Below, in pieces: positions 1 through 11,192 of a stretch of 64,000 nt of DNA. The stretch lies in contig MNCI01029487.1 of NCBI GenBank assembly GCA_015680685.1, forward strand, positions 265,635 to 329,634, in the 5' to 3' direction. Numbering within the stretch: position 1 is the stretch's first letter; every line of letters starts with the position of its first letter. The position numbers were made by a program, and so were the translations under genes. The notes below the pieces were generated by a model. That model was not told the DNA's origin and searched no databases. It was given only the letters and a program-made list of their open reading frames with translations. This DNA is from Gnetum montanum. Taxonomy: Eukaryota > Streptophyta > Gnetopsida > Gnetales > Gnetaceae.

Positions 1-790
1 CCCAAGCTTAGACTCTAAGTGTTTCTCATTCGTCTTATTGAGTTTCTTAGCCCTATTTTTAACAAATTTATTGGTCTGTCATTTTGTCATGACCTTAAAT
101 TTGGGAGTATTTGGATGATCCTAACAATGGTCAATGTCATAAGTACCCACCTTTTTTGCAAATATGACAATACCTCATTATTCTCTATCTTTCCTGATCA
201 TTTTCCACCTTCACCGCCATTGCCTAGGAAGTAAGTTTTGCATTTGAGGCGTATATGTTCATCTTAGCTTCTTCTTCCAAGACCTTCACAACTTCGTCAT
301 GGTATACATTTTTCCATCATTCTTTATTGTTTGTCTGAAGACATCATATGACTATGGTAGTGCTCTCAATAAACAAAACTTAATTGTCTCATCTGACTCT
401 TGAACATTTGTGCCTCAAGGCCAACTTGTAATGTAAAGACCTTTTGTACAAGTGTAGCAACTAGCTTACCTTCTTTCATCCTCAAGGAATTTTATTGATT
501 TTACAAAAATACAATCTTGGATTCATTTTTAACTTCAAATTTCTTTAACTTCTTCCACATTTTGTATGTAGAGTCTTGTTTCTCCACCAATTGCCCAAAC
601 TTTCCAAACACACTCAGGGATATCAACATTTGCACCATCTTGTTATTTTCGTCCATGACAATGGTTTCAACCAAAGTTTCTTCAAAGTCATTCCCTCAAA
701 GGCGAAATCTCTTCTAAAGCTTCCATAGGTTGGTATTTGATGCATTCAGTACTTGGTTCTCAAGCAATAGGGTGCAGGTTCTTGCCTTCA
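1..790 (-). pseudogene. Ty1/copia gag remnant, cut by window start
   Basis: Read on the minus strand this is a broken retrotransposon capsid (gag) region. Recognisable pieces, in more than one frame, are IKFCLLRALP, then SYDVFRQTIKN, then VLEEEAKMN, in the order seen in the UBN2-type gag of plant copia elements. About 100 residues later comes YCHICKKGGY at 147-173, the start of a CCHC zinc knuckle whose last Cys is lost. Several stops and at least one frameshift separate the blocks, so no protein can be made. A methionine-tRNA-like primer-binding site lies just upstream (about 822-834), the expected place for the start of gag. The rest of the element would lie left of the window. Confidence 0.55.
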
Positions 791-821
791 TCATAGCTAT
801 ATAAAAAGATTACTCATCATA

Positions 822-834
822 TTGCTCTAATATA
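822..834 (-). other. Degenerate copia primer-binding site
   Basis: The minus strand reads CTATATTAGAGCA, resembling the initiator-Met tRNA primer site TGGTATCAGAGCA with several mismatches. Its position immediately before the gag remnant supports the reading. The LTR that should follow at higher coordinates (about 840-1300) has no termini I could fix. Confidence 0.35.
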
Positions 835-952
835 GGATCTTTGATTAGTAACTTTGCAACCAAACAAGATAGGGAAGAACTCAAAATGATGATCTAACAT
901 GCACCATGAGATGGCTATTTAAGATATGTGAAACGTCATGTCTCAAAGATAA

Positions 953-1002
953 AATCATTATAACTATACAAACAGTAAATCATTATAACTATACAAACAG
1001 TA
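953..1002. repeat. Perfect 25-bp tandem duplication
   Basis: Two identical 25-bp units, 953-977 and 978-1002, each beginning aatcattataac. It lies in the AT-rich stretch where the LTR of the adjacent copia remnant would be expected. The rest of 1003-1600 and 1766-2447 shows no feature I can support. Confidence 0.85.
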
Positions 1003-1599
1003 AATAACATAGCAATTGTTAATCAAGATACTTTAGTTTAGTTTAACCAATTCTTTACCACTGCAACAGCGATACCCTATGATGGTGTGATATGTTCACG
1101 GTGTTAACAATAATACCGTGAAAAGAAACAAGGAAAATGAAATGGAGAGTTTAAACATCTTTAACATGACAAAGAGGAGTAAAGAAACAACAACAACTAT
1201 GAAGTTATCCTCTAAAAGAGAAATTTCAAAAATAACAAAAAATGGGATGCCAAAGGATGCCAATAACCACCAAATAAATTTCAACAAGGTTGTATGAATC
1301 ATAGGTTGTGTGCATAATAACTATAAAGTAATGGATGTGCATGTCTACACTTCGACAGCAAATGATGATGCGTTCAATTCAATTGAATTGTAACCTTCCA
1401 TTTGAAGGCTTAGAAAAAAAATCAAAAAACAAATAAAAAAAAGATATAGAAATCCAAAGTTTAAAAAACAAAAGTTATGTCACTTTAAATAAGATTTCAA
1501 TTATTCCTTCTATATTAAATCAACAGCATTGCATTATAGATATCTGAAATGCATATTTCAACCTCAAAATTAAAGATGGGGTTTTAAATTTTCCAGTTT

Positions 1600-1765
1600 A
1601 CACATAGTTGTTAGGCCAAGATGTTATTGCTCAAGTGGTTAAATCTATGATCTATAGCAAACAAGAAATCATTGCTTCAATCCACCAAAATAAAGATAGG
1701 AAATTCCATATGCGATGGGGATGCAAACCTTAATTTACCCCTCATTCCAGCAAAAAAAAAAAAAA
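1600..1765 (+). mobile_element. Candidate tRNA-derived SINE
   Basis: A 160-bp segment with a box A-like word (tgctcaagtggttaaa, from 1628) and a box B-like word (gcttcaatcc, 1674-1683), spaced about 35 bp apart as in tRNA-type internal pol III promoters. It ends in a 14-A tract at 1752-1765. No clear target-site duplication was found and the body is not a family I recognise, so this is a structural call only. Confidence 0.45.
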
Positions 1766-2447
1766 GAGCATTTGAATCAAATGCAATTACATAGTCCATG
1801 TGCCTTTTAAAAAAAGCTTTGCTACTCTCAATTAGCTTTTCCCCCAATAGCAAGTTTATTTTTCAAATCATAATAAAAGTGCAAATCAATTGAAAATTAA
1901 CTAAATTCAAAAGAGCACCACTCCACCTACATGGAATTTTCACCCATAATTTATAGCAAAACCCTAACTTAACTGAATTCAGGCATGGGTCAGTTTTTGG
2001 CAGAAAAAGGTTGGAAAGAGAATGTTAGGGTGACGTATCTAGTGGAAGTTACCGGCCAAGTCTTTCCAACTGCCAACATTAGCCTTTTTCCTTTTAAGAT
2101 TTGAAGCCGATATTAAAATTGGTAAATAGAAATCAGTAATGGATTGATATGATTAAGGTGGATACTTCATTGCATGTATTATCAATATCATTATTTTTAG
2201 ATTGAATTCTTATGTAATGGATCCTTAATTATGTTTCTCAGATGATCTCCAAGATCCTAAAAAATTCCTGATTGTACACCAAACCTAAATTCTATAATTA
2301 ACAAAATATTATTTTTGACCTTTCCACGATAAAATCGATCTAAACCTCAGTTCTAGTCCAAACATATGCATTTAATATGTTGTACAATTGATTGCCAGCT
2401 ATAAAAGTCAGAATCTTCAACTCTAATCTCAAAACTCATGCAACAAG

Positions 2448-2966
2448 TGTTAGAAAACACCAGCACAGTGGAGCATACAGACAGAAAAACAAAGAAACAT
2501 TGTGTGAGAGAATACATAAATAACACCGTACAAAAATTCTGAAGATAATAAAAAAAATCCAAAACTAAAACCGAAACTAGAACAGCAGTTGATACAACAC
2601 AGCAAATAAGAAACACAAGATTTACAAGGTAAAACCATTAAGAACACAAGGAAACCTCAAAAGAAGAAGCCCAATTTTATTGCTCAATTAATCCAAACGT
2701 GGTGTTCACTTACAATGACCAAGGATCCACCCCTTAAAAGAGGCAAAGCCCTGTTATAGACCGTAATCTAGAAACATCTACTGGAAGTTATCATTCTAAA
2801 AGGATCTCAACAATGTAACATTCCAAATAATCACTTATAAATTAAAAATATACCCCACAGAACTATCTAGAAAGAACCCATTAATTAACAATTGCTCATT
2901 CCTTTAAAAGGCTATCTGTATGAATTAAACAATAACGCTACAAGATTTAGCTTCACATTCATAACA
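2448..2966 (-). mobile_element. Ty1/copia 3' LTR (519 bp)
   Basis: On the minus strand the LTR runs from TGTTATGAATG at 2966 to TTTTCTAACA at 2448, with matching TGTTA...TAACA ends. It is preceded by a purine-rich tract (2967-2978), the CTAGTGGGAGAT typical just before the 3' LTR of plant copia elements. A TATA-like stretch lies near 2845-2860. No second LTR was found. The gag remnant only 500 bp away shows that reverse transcriptase, RNase H and integrase are missing. Confidence 0.65.
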
Positions 2967-2978
2967 ATCTCCCACTAG
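2967..2978 (-). other. Copia polypurine tract
   Basis: Minus strand CTAGTGGGAGAT directly abuts the TGTTA terminus of the LTR. It is the plus-strand priming site of the element and fixes both LTR border and orientation. Between here and the gag remnant (2979-3469) I see no coding block. Confidence 0.65.
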
Positions 2979-3469
2979 AAGATAAATCTTGCTTCCCCGT
3001 TGAGCAATTAATATGCTCCATGAAAATGTTACCACCTCCATTCACATAACATCTCACTTCAATGACACACCTTTCACAAAAACTATCGTCAACAAGAAAG
3101 CTTCCACACCTTAACTAACCAAAGGCCTAAACATCATTGAGAGAACACAACGACAGTTCTCGCAAAACCTTGAAGCTTGCCACCATAACACCAAGGCCTT
3201 TCATACACCTTGCAAAATTGAAATCTTGGGTCAACCTATCGAAATAAGCATAAAACAAGCAATCTCATGCTTATGCACAAGAGATCCAAAATCTCAGCGT
3301 CAACAAACCCACCTTTCTTTATGCAGTAAACATAAAGCCTAAACACAACACAAAAAGAGATTGCAAACTAAGCAAAATCTAGATTTACATGTTCAGAGAA
3401 CATAATAGGCATCAAGATTTAATTCCTTCTTCTACTTCAAATACAAATCCTGCAAAAGAAAACTTGCAA

Positions 3470-4474
3470 TCTTTCTTTACATGCCCACATTCACCACATT
3501 TCTAATAAATTGGTATTCTCTCTTTCTTACTGCCCTCCATAACTTATGCTTGACTTTCTAATGAAATTCCTCCACTCGGAGAATAACACACTTCTTCTAT
3601 TCTAAGTATGGTGACAAATTCCACATAGTCCATTGTTGTGAAGGTATTGGCACTAATTACTGTCAGTGCATGATCCAAAGGTCATGGCACTGCTCCCAAC
3701 AAGATCAATAAGCATCCATTGTTTGAAACCTTGTGACCCACTATTTCTAGATCAACTATTGCAACATCAAATCTTGCCAAAAAAAATCAATGAGCATTTC
3801 AACTTCTTTCATTTCAAGCTAATGTAGTTTCCTATGCAGAAAAACTCGATTACAAGATGTAATACTTTGAAACCTTGAATGAGTTGAATCCAATTTCCTA
3901 AGTAAATTCAATGTTAATTTTTCCTCTTGGTATTCTACCAGAATTGAATCTAATTGTTGTCAGCGCATGACCCCACCTTCCTAGCAAAGCTCTTAACAAG
4001 ATTAATGAGGATTCATCGTTTAAAACCTTGTGACCCACTATCACTAGATCTACTATTGCGACATCAAATCTTGCCAAAAAAATCAAAGAGTTTCTCAACT
4101 TCCTTCATTTCAAGTTGATGTAGTTTCCTATGTAAGAAAATTCAATTACAGGATGTAATAGCTTGAAACCTTGAATCCAATTTCCTAAGCAAATCAGATG
4201 TTGATTTTTCGTTTTGGTATTCTATCATAATTGAATCTACAATGCACCTATGAATCAAGCCTAGTATCTTGCAGTCCAAATTTTGATAAGCTTCACCCCT
4301 CATGAAGGAAGGTTCTCTAGTCAAAACCACATCCCATTCCTTTTCATACAACAAATCTATGACCATCATCTTCCAAAAGTTATAGAAATTTTCATCCAAC
4401 TTTTGAACTAGGGGCCATGTTTGGATCCATGACTCACACTCAACCAAGAAACCCCAAAAGAAAAAACCCAACAT
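3470..4474 (-). pseudogene. Ty1/copia gag remnant with internal duplication
   Basis: The minus strand encodes a copia-type gag. The N-terminal part (4474-4142) contains NFYNFWK, EKEWDVV and ILGLIHRCIVDS, as in the DUF4219/UBN2 family. Next (4098-3898) is FLARFDVAIVDL...LILLRALLGRWGHALTTI. Last comes a zinc knuckle near 3475-3510 reading YxKCGECGHVKKDC, where the first Cys has become Tyr. The middle segment occurs twice (period about 297 bp). Stops and frameshifts disable it. The 3' LTR lies only 500 bp downstream, so the element is either a gag-only derivative (TR-GAG type) or a large deletion product. Confidence 0.65.
3650..4243. repeat. About 297-bp tandem duplication in gag
   Basis: Two diverged copies, roughly 3650-3946 and 3947-4243. 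The landmark atcttgccaa recurs at 3771 and 4068. The copies differ by many substitutions, so the duplication is old. It repeats the central gag coding segment rather than non-coding DNA. Confidence 0.8.
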
Positions 4475-4779
4475 ATCTAAGTGAATCTAAAGAAACACCT
4501 TAAAATTTACATCCCCATTTGTTTCTCTATTGCTGCAAATAACATTGCCACCACCTGAAATTCTTACAGCTTCCACTTCAGGAATTCAAAAATTTTATTC
4601 TTTGCAAAATTGCACCTATGCACTATTGAACTTTGTAAACATTGTAAACTTTGTTAATTGAAGCTTTTAAGAAGCTTCTTTCTTATTTTTCCCTTGTCTT
4701 TCTCTCATTCATATCTGCAATTTTTCTTGATTACCTGTGATTATTACTATTATTGTTATGTTGACAATATTTCATTATT

Positions 4780-5400
4780 CTACATTGCAGAACTTGGAAA
4801 AAATTAGAGCATGTTCAAAAACAGTTTCTTGTATGTGAATTTCAAGTGAAAATGGAGACTTCCTATGATATCTTACTTCTAGAAGCAAATTTGCTTCCTC
4901 TTAAAGTCGAAGCCCTTTGTCAATTTATTGCTTATACTCAAAAGTTAGGTCACATGGAGAAAGCCAATTGTGCTAAGGAGATAATGAATAATACACAAGA
5001 AAATGAATGGTTACATCAAGGAAAATTATGGCTTCAGTCATGGAGTATTGTGATGGAGGATCTTCCTTTAAACAAAAGACTATAAGAAGAAAAGTCTTGG
5101 CTAATGTTTGGTTGAATACAGGAAAGAAGCATTTTTATTTACATTCTGGTACAGGAGGTTTGTTATCCAGCACTCAAAAGTATCTATTTTCAGCTATTCC
5201 TATTCTTTTAAGGAATCAAATTGCTAAAGCAAGAATGAGCTCTCATCATATCCTTGTTGTGACAGGTTATTGGATCAATTTACCAAGAGAAGAATGTATT
5301 TGCAAACTGTGCAACCAAAGCATTGAGGATGAAGACCATATCTTTTTATTTTACCCATCTTTGGCTCAGATTTGAATGAATTATAATATTAATTATACTA
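4780..5400 (+). mobile_element. LINE 3' end, 5'-truncated copy
   Basis: This is the C-terminal part of a non-LTR retrotransposon ORF2. The stretch YDILLLEANLLPLKVEALCQFI (4860-4935) matches the block LLPLEAKALCQFI of the LINE near 63.7 kb, so both belong to one family. A second frame (5007-5375) carries ARMSSHHILVVTGYWI, PREECICKLCNQ and IEDEDHIFLF, a C-terminal Cys/His motif preceded by an arginine-rich segment. The RT core is absent and the copy has at least one frameshift. This tail is unlike the usual plant L1 tail. Confidence 0.65.
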
Positions 5401-5483
5401 TGTTGATTGTGTTCTTACAAATTGACCCTATCTGCTTTGGGCATTACATCAATGATGTTTTCAACTTTCTTTCTTCAAAAATG

Positions 5484-5701
5484 TGTTGAGGCTTTGTTAC
5501 TATCCAACAAATCCTTTGTGATTTCCTAGATGTAATAAAAATTTCTAGTTTCCAGTAAAATTGTAACACAAGAGCCCCTCCAAATTTTAACATAGGATGT
5601 TCCCACATCGGTGACTGATGAAAATATGTAGAATTTGTGTGTGCCTCCACTCAACTTTGGAAGAATGGCATGTGCCTCTACAACATGCTACAATTCCAAC
5701 A
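5484..5701 (-). mobile_element. Possible short solo LTR
   Basis: The minus strand begins TGTTGGAATTGTAG at 5701 and ends GCCTCAACA at 5484, giving TGTTG...CAACA ends over 218 bp. It includes the cccacatcgg word often seen in plant copia LTRs. The flanking 5-mers do not match (aaatg and aagac), so the boundaries and call are tentative. Confidence 0.3.
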
Positions 5702-8700
5702 AAGACAATAGTCACTATAGAAATGCCATATACCTTGAACAGAATTGAGTATAACCAGGTTGTAATTTCATGTTTGCCTAGGCAATCTAAGTTAAGGGCA
5801 AAACTGAAAGTATTTATTGTCCATAAGCTTCTGATTACAGAAAAAAAAATTTGTTTTGAAATAAAAATTTCCAAAATAGACAAATTCGTGTGCATGTCTA
5901 AATTATTATAGTGATCACGATCACATAAAATACGCTGTTCCGCATCTTTTGCAAAATGTTTTAATTTTATGAGAAAATGACATATGTTCAAACTATAAAA
6001 ACATGACATAAGAGAGTCGGTTACGAAATACCTTTAGACGGGGATGTACATCTAACACATTTCTTGATAAATAAGCAAAGCAGCAGTATTCGACTAGATT
6101 CTGAGCATTATCATGCATCCCCTTTGACGCATTTAGCTCAAATTCAAGTTGCATTTTCCTCCCAGTACGACCGTTAAGGCTGTGTTTACAGTGTATTCCA
6201 AGTTAGCTCTTTGAGAGGAAATATCTGCATAAACTCAATAAATGATACCCGTGCAAAAAGTTTCTATAATTTGAAATTTTAAGGCCGTAATTTTTAAGAG
6301 AATTAGTTAAGCCATTCAAATACCTTTGTGCCAGAAACTTGGGCAAGAAAAGGAAAGCCAAACATTAAACCGTATTATATGAAACAGTTTCAAGTTTAGA
6401 ATAAATAAGTATTTGCTGTTCTTCATTGCTACTCTCCAAGCTGAAGATAAATCCTTCATGCAAGGCAACTGATGTATTAAATTCATTGTTCCCTGAGAAA
6501 GACCTTATGGACGACTGCATACACATTAGGCGCATGATTTATCAATGCATTTTTTATTCAATGCAGTTCTTAATTCAAAGCCCATATGGAACAACAACTA
6601 CAACAAAAAGAAAAGGTCTCCAAGAAAATCAATATATACATTTTAAATAGTCATTTTCAGTTTCTTTAAACGGGAGAAACCTTCAATTTCAGGTGTACCT
6701 AGCTAGAATTCACATGTTCAACCCCAATGGGTTATGCTGCGATTTTCAACAGTTGTGCAAAAGGCGGCCTGAAACTACACTGGACCATCATTCACATAGA
6801 GACTGGCATAAGATTATTATATGCTTGGAGGATACTATTAAAATTTTTAATTTCCCGTTACTTGGCAAAATACAATTTCTAGTGCTAACTACGTTATTCT
6901 CTAAGAGTCATTGTATCTTCATTGGCAAATCGCACAGTTTCAAACATTGGTATATTACTAGCACGGAGTGAACATTCCTTCGCAATTAATGCTATTCCGC
7001 TTTCATGCAGTCAACAGTGTAGTTCCATTTTCAATTTTCTCATATTTAAAGAAGAATTTGTTTCCACGGATGAAATTAGTTGCTCCAACCATTATTAGCC
7101 GGGCTTGATTCAGGTGGTAACATTTACCGGCTAAACTGTTCGATGGAGAAAACGGCTGCTGGTGAAACCTGTTGAGAGAAGCACCGTACATTCAGTGTCT
7201 GCTCAAGACAATCCAGGTCCGGCTCCAGCTCCAGCTCCGACTCCAGTTTTGCCTCCCCGTTCACGAAATTAGAGTTTTCTTTCAAAACGGAGTTTTCCAT
7301 GCGGTTCAGTATCGTCCCCCATAAGCTGTGAGCTCTGAGAGCTAGGATTTTTGCTTCGCTCTTAACAGCGTCTGTTTATGCATGAACTATAAGCATTTAC
7401 GTTTCTGCGGACTTTGATTTCCACAACTAAATCCAAGGTAAAACCAAAACAGAACCATATGAAAAAGCTGAATCAGCTACCTGCGACTGCACGATTCAAT
7501 TCAGGTTTCCATGCGAAATTTAGCAAATTACGATGATGCACTTTTTGTTGTTCTTGCTGAGGGTTTTTACAGCACCCTGGCACTGTAACAGAGCGCCTGA
7601 AACGCACCCTCGCGCATAGGCGTTTGTGTTTAAATTTGCTCTTATCATGGACAACAAAGCATGCAGGCCACCTCGAACTTGCGCTGGTCCAAGCGTTCGC
7701 TTCCATGACAACGCACAGCTTCTGCCTTAAATTATAAAGAACTAGCAAAAGCCACAACTGCGATATAAAATTGCACATCCGTAGAACGTTATATATGCTC
7801 TCTCTTGCTTAATGGCTGAAAGCCCGAAACGCAGGTAAAGCTTCGCGATGGTTCTAGTTTTCCACACGTCTCTCGCTGAAAAAGCGTTTCATTTCCCAAA
7901 CGCCAAAAACGTGTTGCCTTCGAGCTGACCACTCCGTTAATAAACGCATTGCACCAGGTATCTGACGAAACATCCTCGTAAAATTACATAACAATCAAAA
8001 GCCTTCTTAACCTGAAACCGAACCACACAAAATCAATCTTCGTAAAAATACGTAAAAACAAAAGATTTATTCATCTGAAAACAAACTACACTAAATCAAA
8101 CACCATTTTTTACTATAGAATTTAAAAATACGGTATTCGAAGATCCACGTACGTTAATAAGTTTGAAATTCTGTGTTTTGCGTGTGGCAACACGTGTGTG
8201 CAGACAATACAAAATTCAATTAGGAACACATGACGCAGAAATATGACAAACGACGGAGAAATCAACGCTGCCAAGTGTCATGTATCGAAAAATCCTCTTA
8301 CAAGTTCTGTCGTTTCCTAGGTATAGATGTTTGTTAACGCGTGTAAAATGTAAGGACTTTCCAATTCTGATGAAAAGTGGAATCCTGCGCTTCATTAGCA
8401 TTGCCTTAAACCCCTCCTACGAACAAAAGGCACTGCCATGTTTGCAGAGACGCTCTGTTCCACTGCAGTTCCGCTCCATGTGGCCGCGGCATCATTTTTT
8501 GCTCGCTCTCTGGTATTATTTGCAAATTGCAAATGAAACGGGATAGATGGACGGATTACAGGGATACCATAAGGAGGCATTTTTAATGGTTTATCCCTTC
8601 AAGCAAAGGTTGAGTAGCTGCGAGGCATGTCTTTTAAGGATGGGGAACAGCCCCACAGGGGTGTCTCGAGCGAATTTATAGTCAAACCTTTCCGTTTTTG

Positions 8701-9485
8701 TACTCCCTATTCTTTTGTTAAAGAAGGTGCAATTGGATTTAAGATAGCTTATTTTAAATGCGCTAAACAAGACTTGTTTTAAAGAAATCTTTATGTTGTT
8801 CAATCCCATCCATGTTAAGTTTATAGTTTTATTAGAACTTTATAATTGAACTTATGAATTGTTGCATTCAAATCAAAAGTCTTACCCCTAAGCTAACACC
8901 TCATTGTTATTTTTTTTTTTTAAATTTTGAGAGACTTCCTAACATCTTGGAGAAGAATGTGACCTTTTTTAAATAAATTAAATAATACAAATTTTTTGAG
9001 AAATATTTATGTGATAATGGTTAAGTTCAAGATCAATCCTAGCTACTTTTATTATTTGCTATATAATTCTTTTTCTTAGGTTTTCCATTGCAAGAAAGCT
9101 TTTCCTTTTTTTTACTATCTCTTTATTGTGCATGGGTTGGAAAATAATTTCAATTTTACATGTTTGGTGTCATGTTTTCATTCAATTTTTTTGCTAATCA
9201 TTTATTTCTAGATAGCTTTGAATTTTTAGCTGCATGAAAAGTTTTTTTTTTTCTTCTTCTTCTTTCATCTTTTAAATTTACATGGGTTCAAAAAAAAGTG
9301 TTTCAATCTTATGTGTTTAGTTTCATTTCTTGTTTTGATTTTTCTTTGCAAATAATCACCTATTAATGGACAAGTCTCTTTGGAGCAATATAAATGAGGT
9401 GCAATCTCCAATGATATGGCATTTGTCATGTCAATGTTCAAAGCTAATGAAACCTAATATGTTGGATAGTTGAGTCTTCGGGATG
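5702..9485. other. No recognised gene; partly CpG-richer unique-looking DNA
   Basis: No retroelement landmark or gene family was recognised here. Between about 7000 and 8600 the base composition is visibly less AT-rich and CpG is more frequent than in the surrounding decayed repeats. A short (GCTCCA)-type run lies at 7219-7245. The ORFs present are under about 100 codons and resemble nothing I know. The stretch could be low-copy DNA near a gene, a promoter or first exon, or a repeat unknown to me. From 8820 to 9480 the DNA is AT-rich with T-tracts. Confidence 0.5.
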
Positions 9486-9556
9486 TGATAAAGCATCATT
9501 TTGTCAAGTGTATTAGAAGGCTGAGATATCATAGATGATATATCACAGATGCTACA
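9486..9556 (+). mobile_element. Element D 5' LTR, first segment
   Basis: Begins TGATAAAGCATCATT after the 5-mer ggatg and ends at the target duplication CTACA (9552-9556). With 10594-11192 and 21329-21673 it makes an LTR of about 1015 bp, close to the 1032 bp of the related solo LTR inserted in it. That length agreement supports the start chosen. Confidence 0.6.
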
Positions 9557-10588
9557 TGATAAAGTATCAATTGGTTGCGTTGATGCAACCTCTTCAACAT
9601 AGTTGCTTCGACGCAACTGCCTTGACGTAGCTACCTCGACGTAGTCACTTTGATGCAGCAGCCGCGATGCAACTGCCTCGACACAGCTGCTTCAACATAG
9701 CCACTTCGAAGCAACTGCATCGACTAGGCCCTATTGACTAGGCCTCGTCAACTAGACCCTGTCGATGCATGAAATGATGCGTTGACGCAGCCCTATCGAC
9801 GTGGCCCTATCAACATAGTGTCTATTTTTGCCTATAAATATGCATGTTCTCGTCATGTATTGGCATTCTTTGGTCAATAGAGTAGCTGAACTCTTGCAGT
9901 TTTATTTCGTTGTCTTAGAGAATAATCAGTGAGAGCCTACAACATGGTTCTAAGTCAGTTGTATGATGTCTTATTCGAGTGCCAATGTAGCTAGACACAT
10001 TTCATGAATGACAATAAGATTGAGATAATTCTTATTCATTACAGCACTTTGACTTAGATTAAATTTACGTTCAATGTAATTTATGTTTCATGTACTTAGT
10101 TAATATTTATGTTTCCATGCATGTCAATGAATTAGCAGAATGAGCACAACTAATTTCGAGCATAAATACATGTTTGCTTGGTAATCTTAGTAGCGTTATT
10201 GCTTGGTTTGCCTAGTAGCATAGCGCTTGGTAATCCTAGTAGTGGATACATTAGTTCAAGACATGTACGATAAGCTAGGCATGAACACTCATTACCCATA
10301 GGCTAGTTTAGACATTATCTTCTGTTGCTAATTAGTTAAATACTTGAGTTCTTTATTGTCATTGGGAGTAGCCTAAGGTCAAAACAACATCAAGAATCAT
10401 ATGCCTCACTTTGGACTAAACCATACATGACAAAGCTACCACTAGTCGAAGTGGAAAGATAGCAAACTGCGATTAAGGCATAACAATCTAGATGGCACAA
10501 CTAGTCCCATCCACTGAATTTGACCAGATCATGCTTGAACGCTTGTGATTCGTATGGTTGGGCATAAGGGGTACCTCATCGCTCATCA
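9557..10588 (+). mobile_element. Solo LTR of the D family (1032 bp)
   Basis: Starts TGATAAAGTATCAATTGG and ends CGCTCATCA, flanked by the direct repeat CTACA (9552-9556 and 10589-10593). It is a Ty3/gypsy LTR: a U3 array of 14-bp units, TATAAATA at 9833-9840, an R-U5 closely similar to that of element D, and the terminal cgtatggttgggcataagg...ggtacct block shared by most gypsy LTRs here. No internal region remains, so it is the product of LTR-LTR recombination. It is inserted in the U3 of element D's 5' LTR. Confidence 0.85.
9591..9840 (+). promoter_or_regulatory. U3 array of 14-bp units plus TATA box
   Basis: Around 15 consecutive units, nearly all exactly 14 bp, run from 9591 to 9820; examples are gccttgacgtagct at 9619 and gcctcgacacagct at 9675. 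One unit (9773-9792) is 20 bp. The shared core is tYgacgcagc. The array ends about 12 bp before TATAAATA (9833-9840). Just before it, at about 9571-9588, ggttgc...gcaacc forms a 6-bp stem. This is probably the LTR's upstream activating region. Confidence 0.8.
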
Positions 10589-10593
10589 CTACA

Positions 10594-11192
10594 TCACATC
10601 TGTGTTGTAGCATCCTCATCAATGCATCTCAATTAGCTACCATATCATATATGCTACATCACATCTGCTATATCGTAGATGCAATATCACTTCTTCTATA
10701 ACTTAGCTATGTTGATGCATCATCGTCGATGTAGCCAAATGAATTAATGCACCCCATTAATGTAGTATCTATATTTGCCTATAAATATGTGGCACATGCC
10801 ATGTATTTGGTACCATTTTGATCAATAGTTTAGCCAAAATCTTGAAGTTTTCTCCTGTAATCTTAGCAAACAGTCAACGAGTGCCCACAACATGGATTTA
10901 AGTCAATTGTATGATGTCTTATTCAAGTGGCATTGTACTTTGACACATTCCATAAATGGTAATAAGATCAAGATTGACTTATATTCATTGCAGCACTTTG
11001 ACTTATAATAGATTTACTTTCAATGTAATTTACTTTCTATGTACTTAGTCAATATTTACATTTTCATGCATGTTAATCAATTGACAAAATGAGTACGACT
11101 AGTTTTATGCATAAACATGTATTCACTTGGTAATTCCAGTAGCATTATTATTGCTTAGTTTGCCTAGTAGCATAACACTTGGTAATCCCAAC
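10594..11192 (+). mobile_element. Element D 5' LTR, middle segment
   Basis: Continues the D LTR after the solo-LTR insertion. It contains a short array of 13-17-bp units (about 10690-10770, e.g. ccattaatgtagta), TATAAATA at 10780-10787, and R-U5 sequence co-linear with 9845-10588. It stops at CCAAC (11188-11192), where element C is inserted. Confidence 0.8.

Noticed and set aside
7473-7778. 101-codon minus-strand ORF as a host gene
   Set aside because: No known family resemblance, no supporting splice or promoter context; such lengths occur by chance.
9571-9588. Hairpin ggttgc...gcaacc as a terminator or RNA gene
   Set aside because: Only a 6-bp stem and part of the U3 repeat array; no tRNA or small RNA structure follows.
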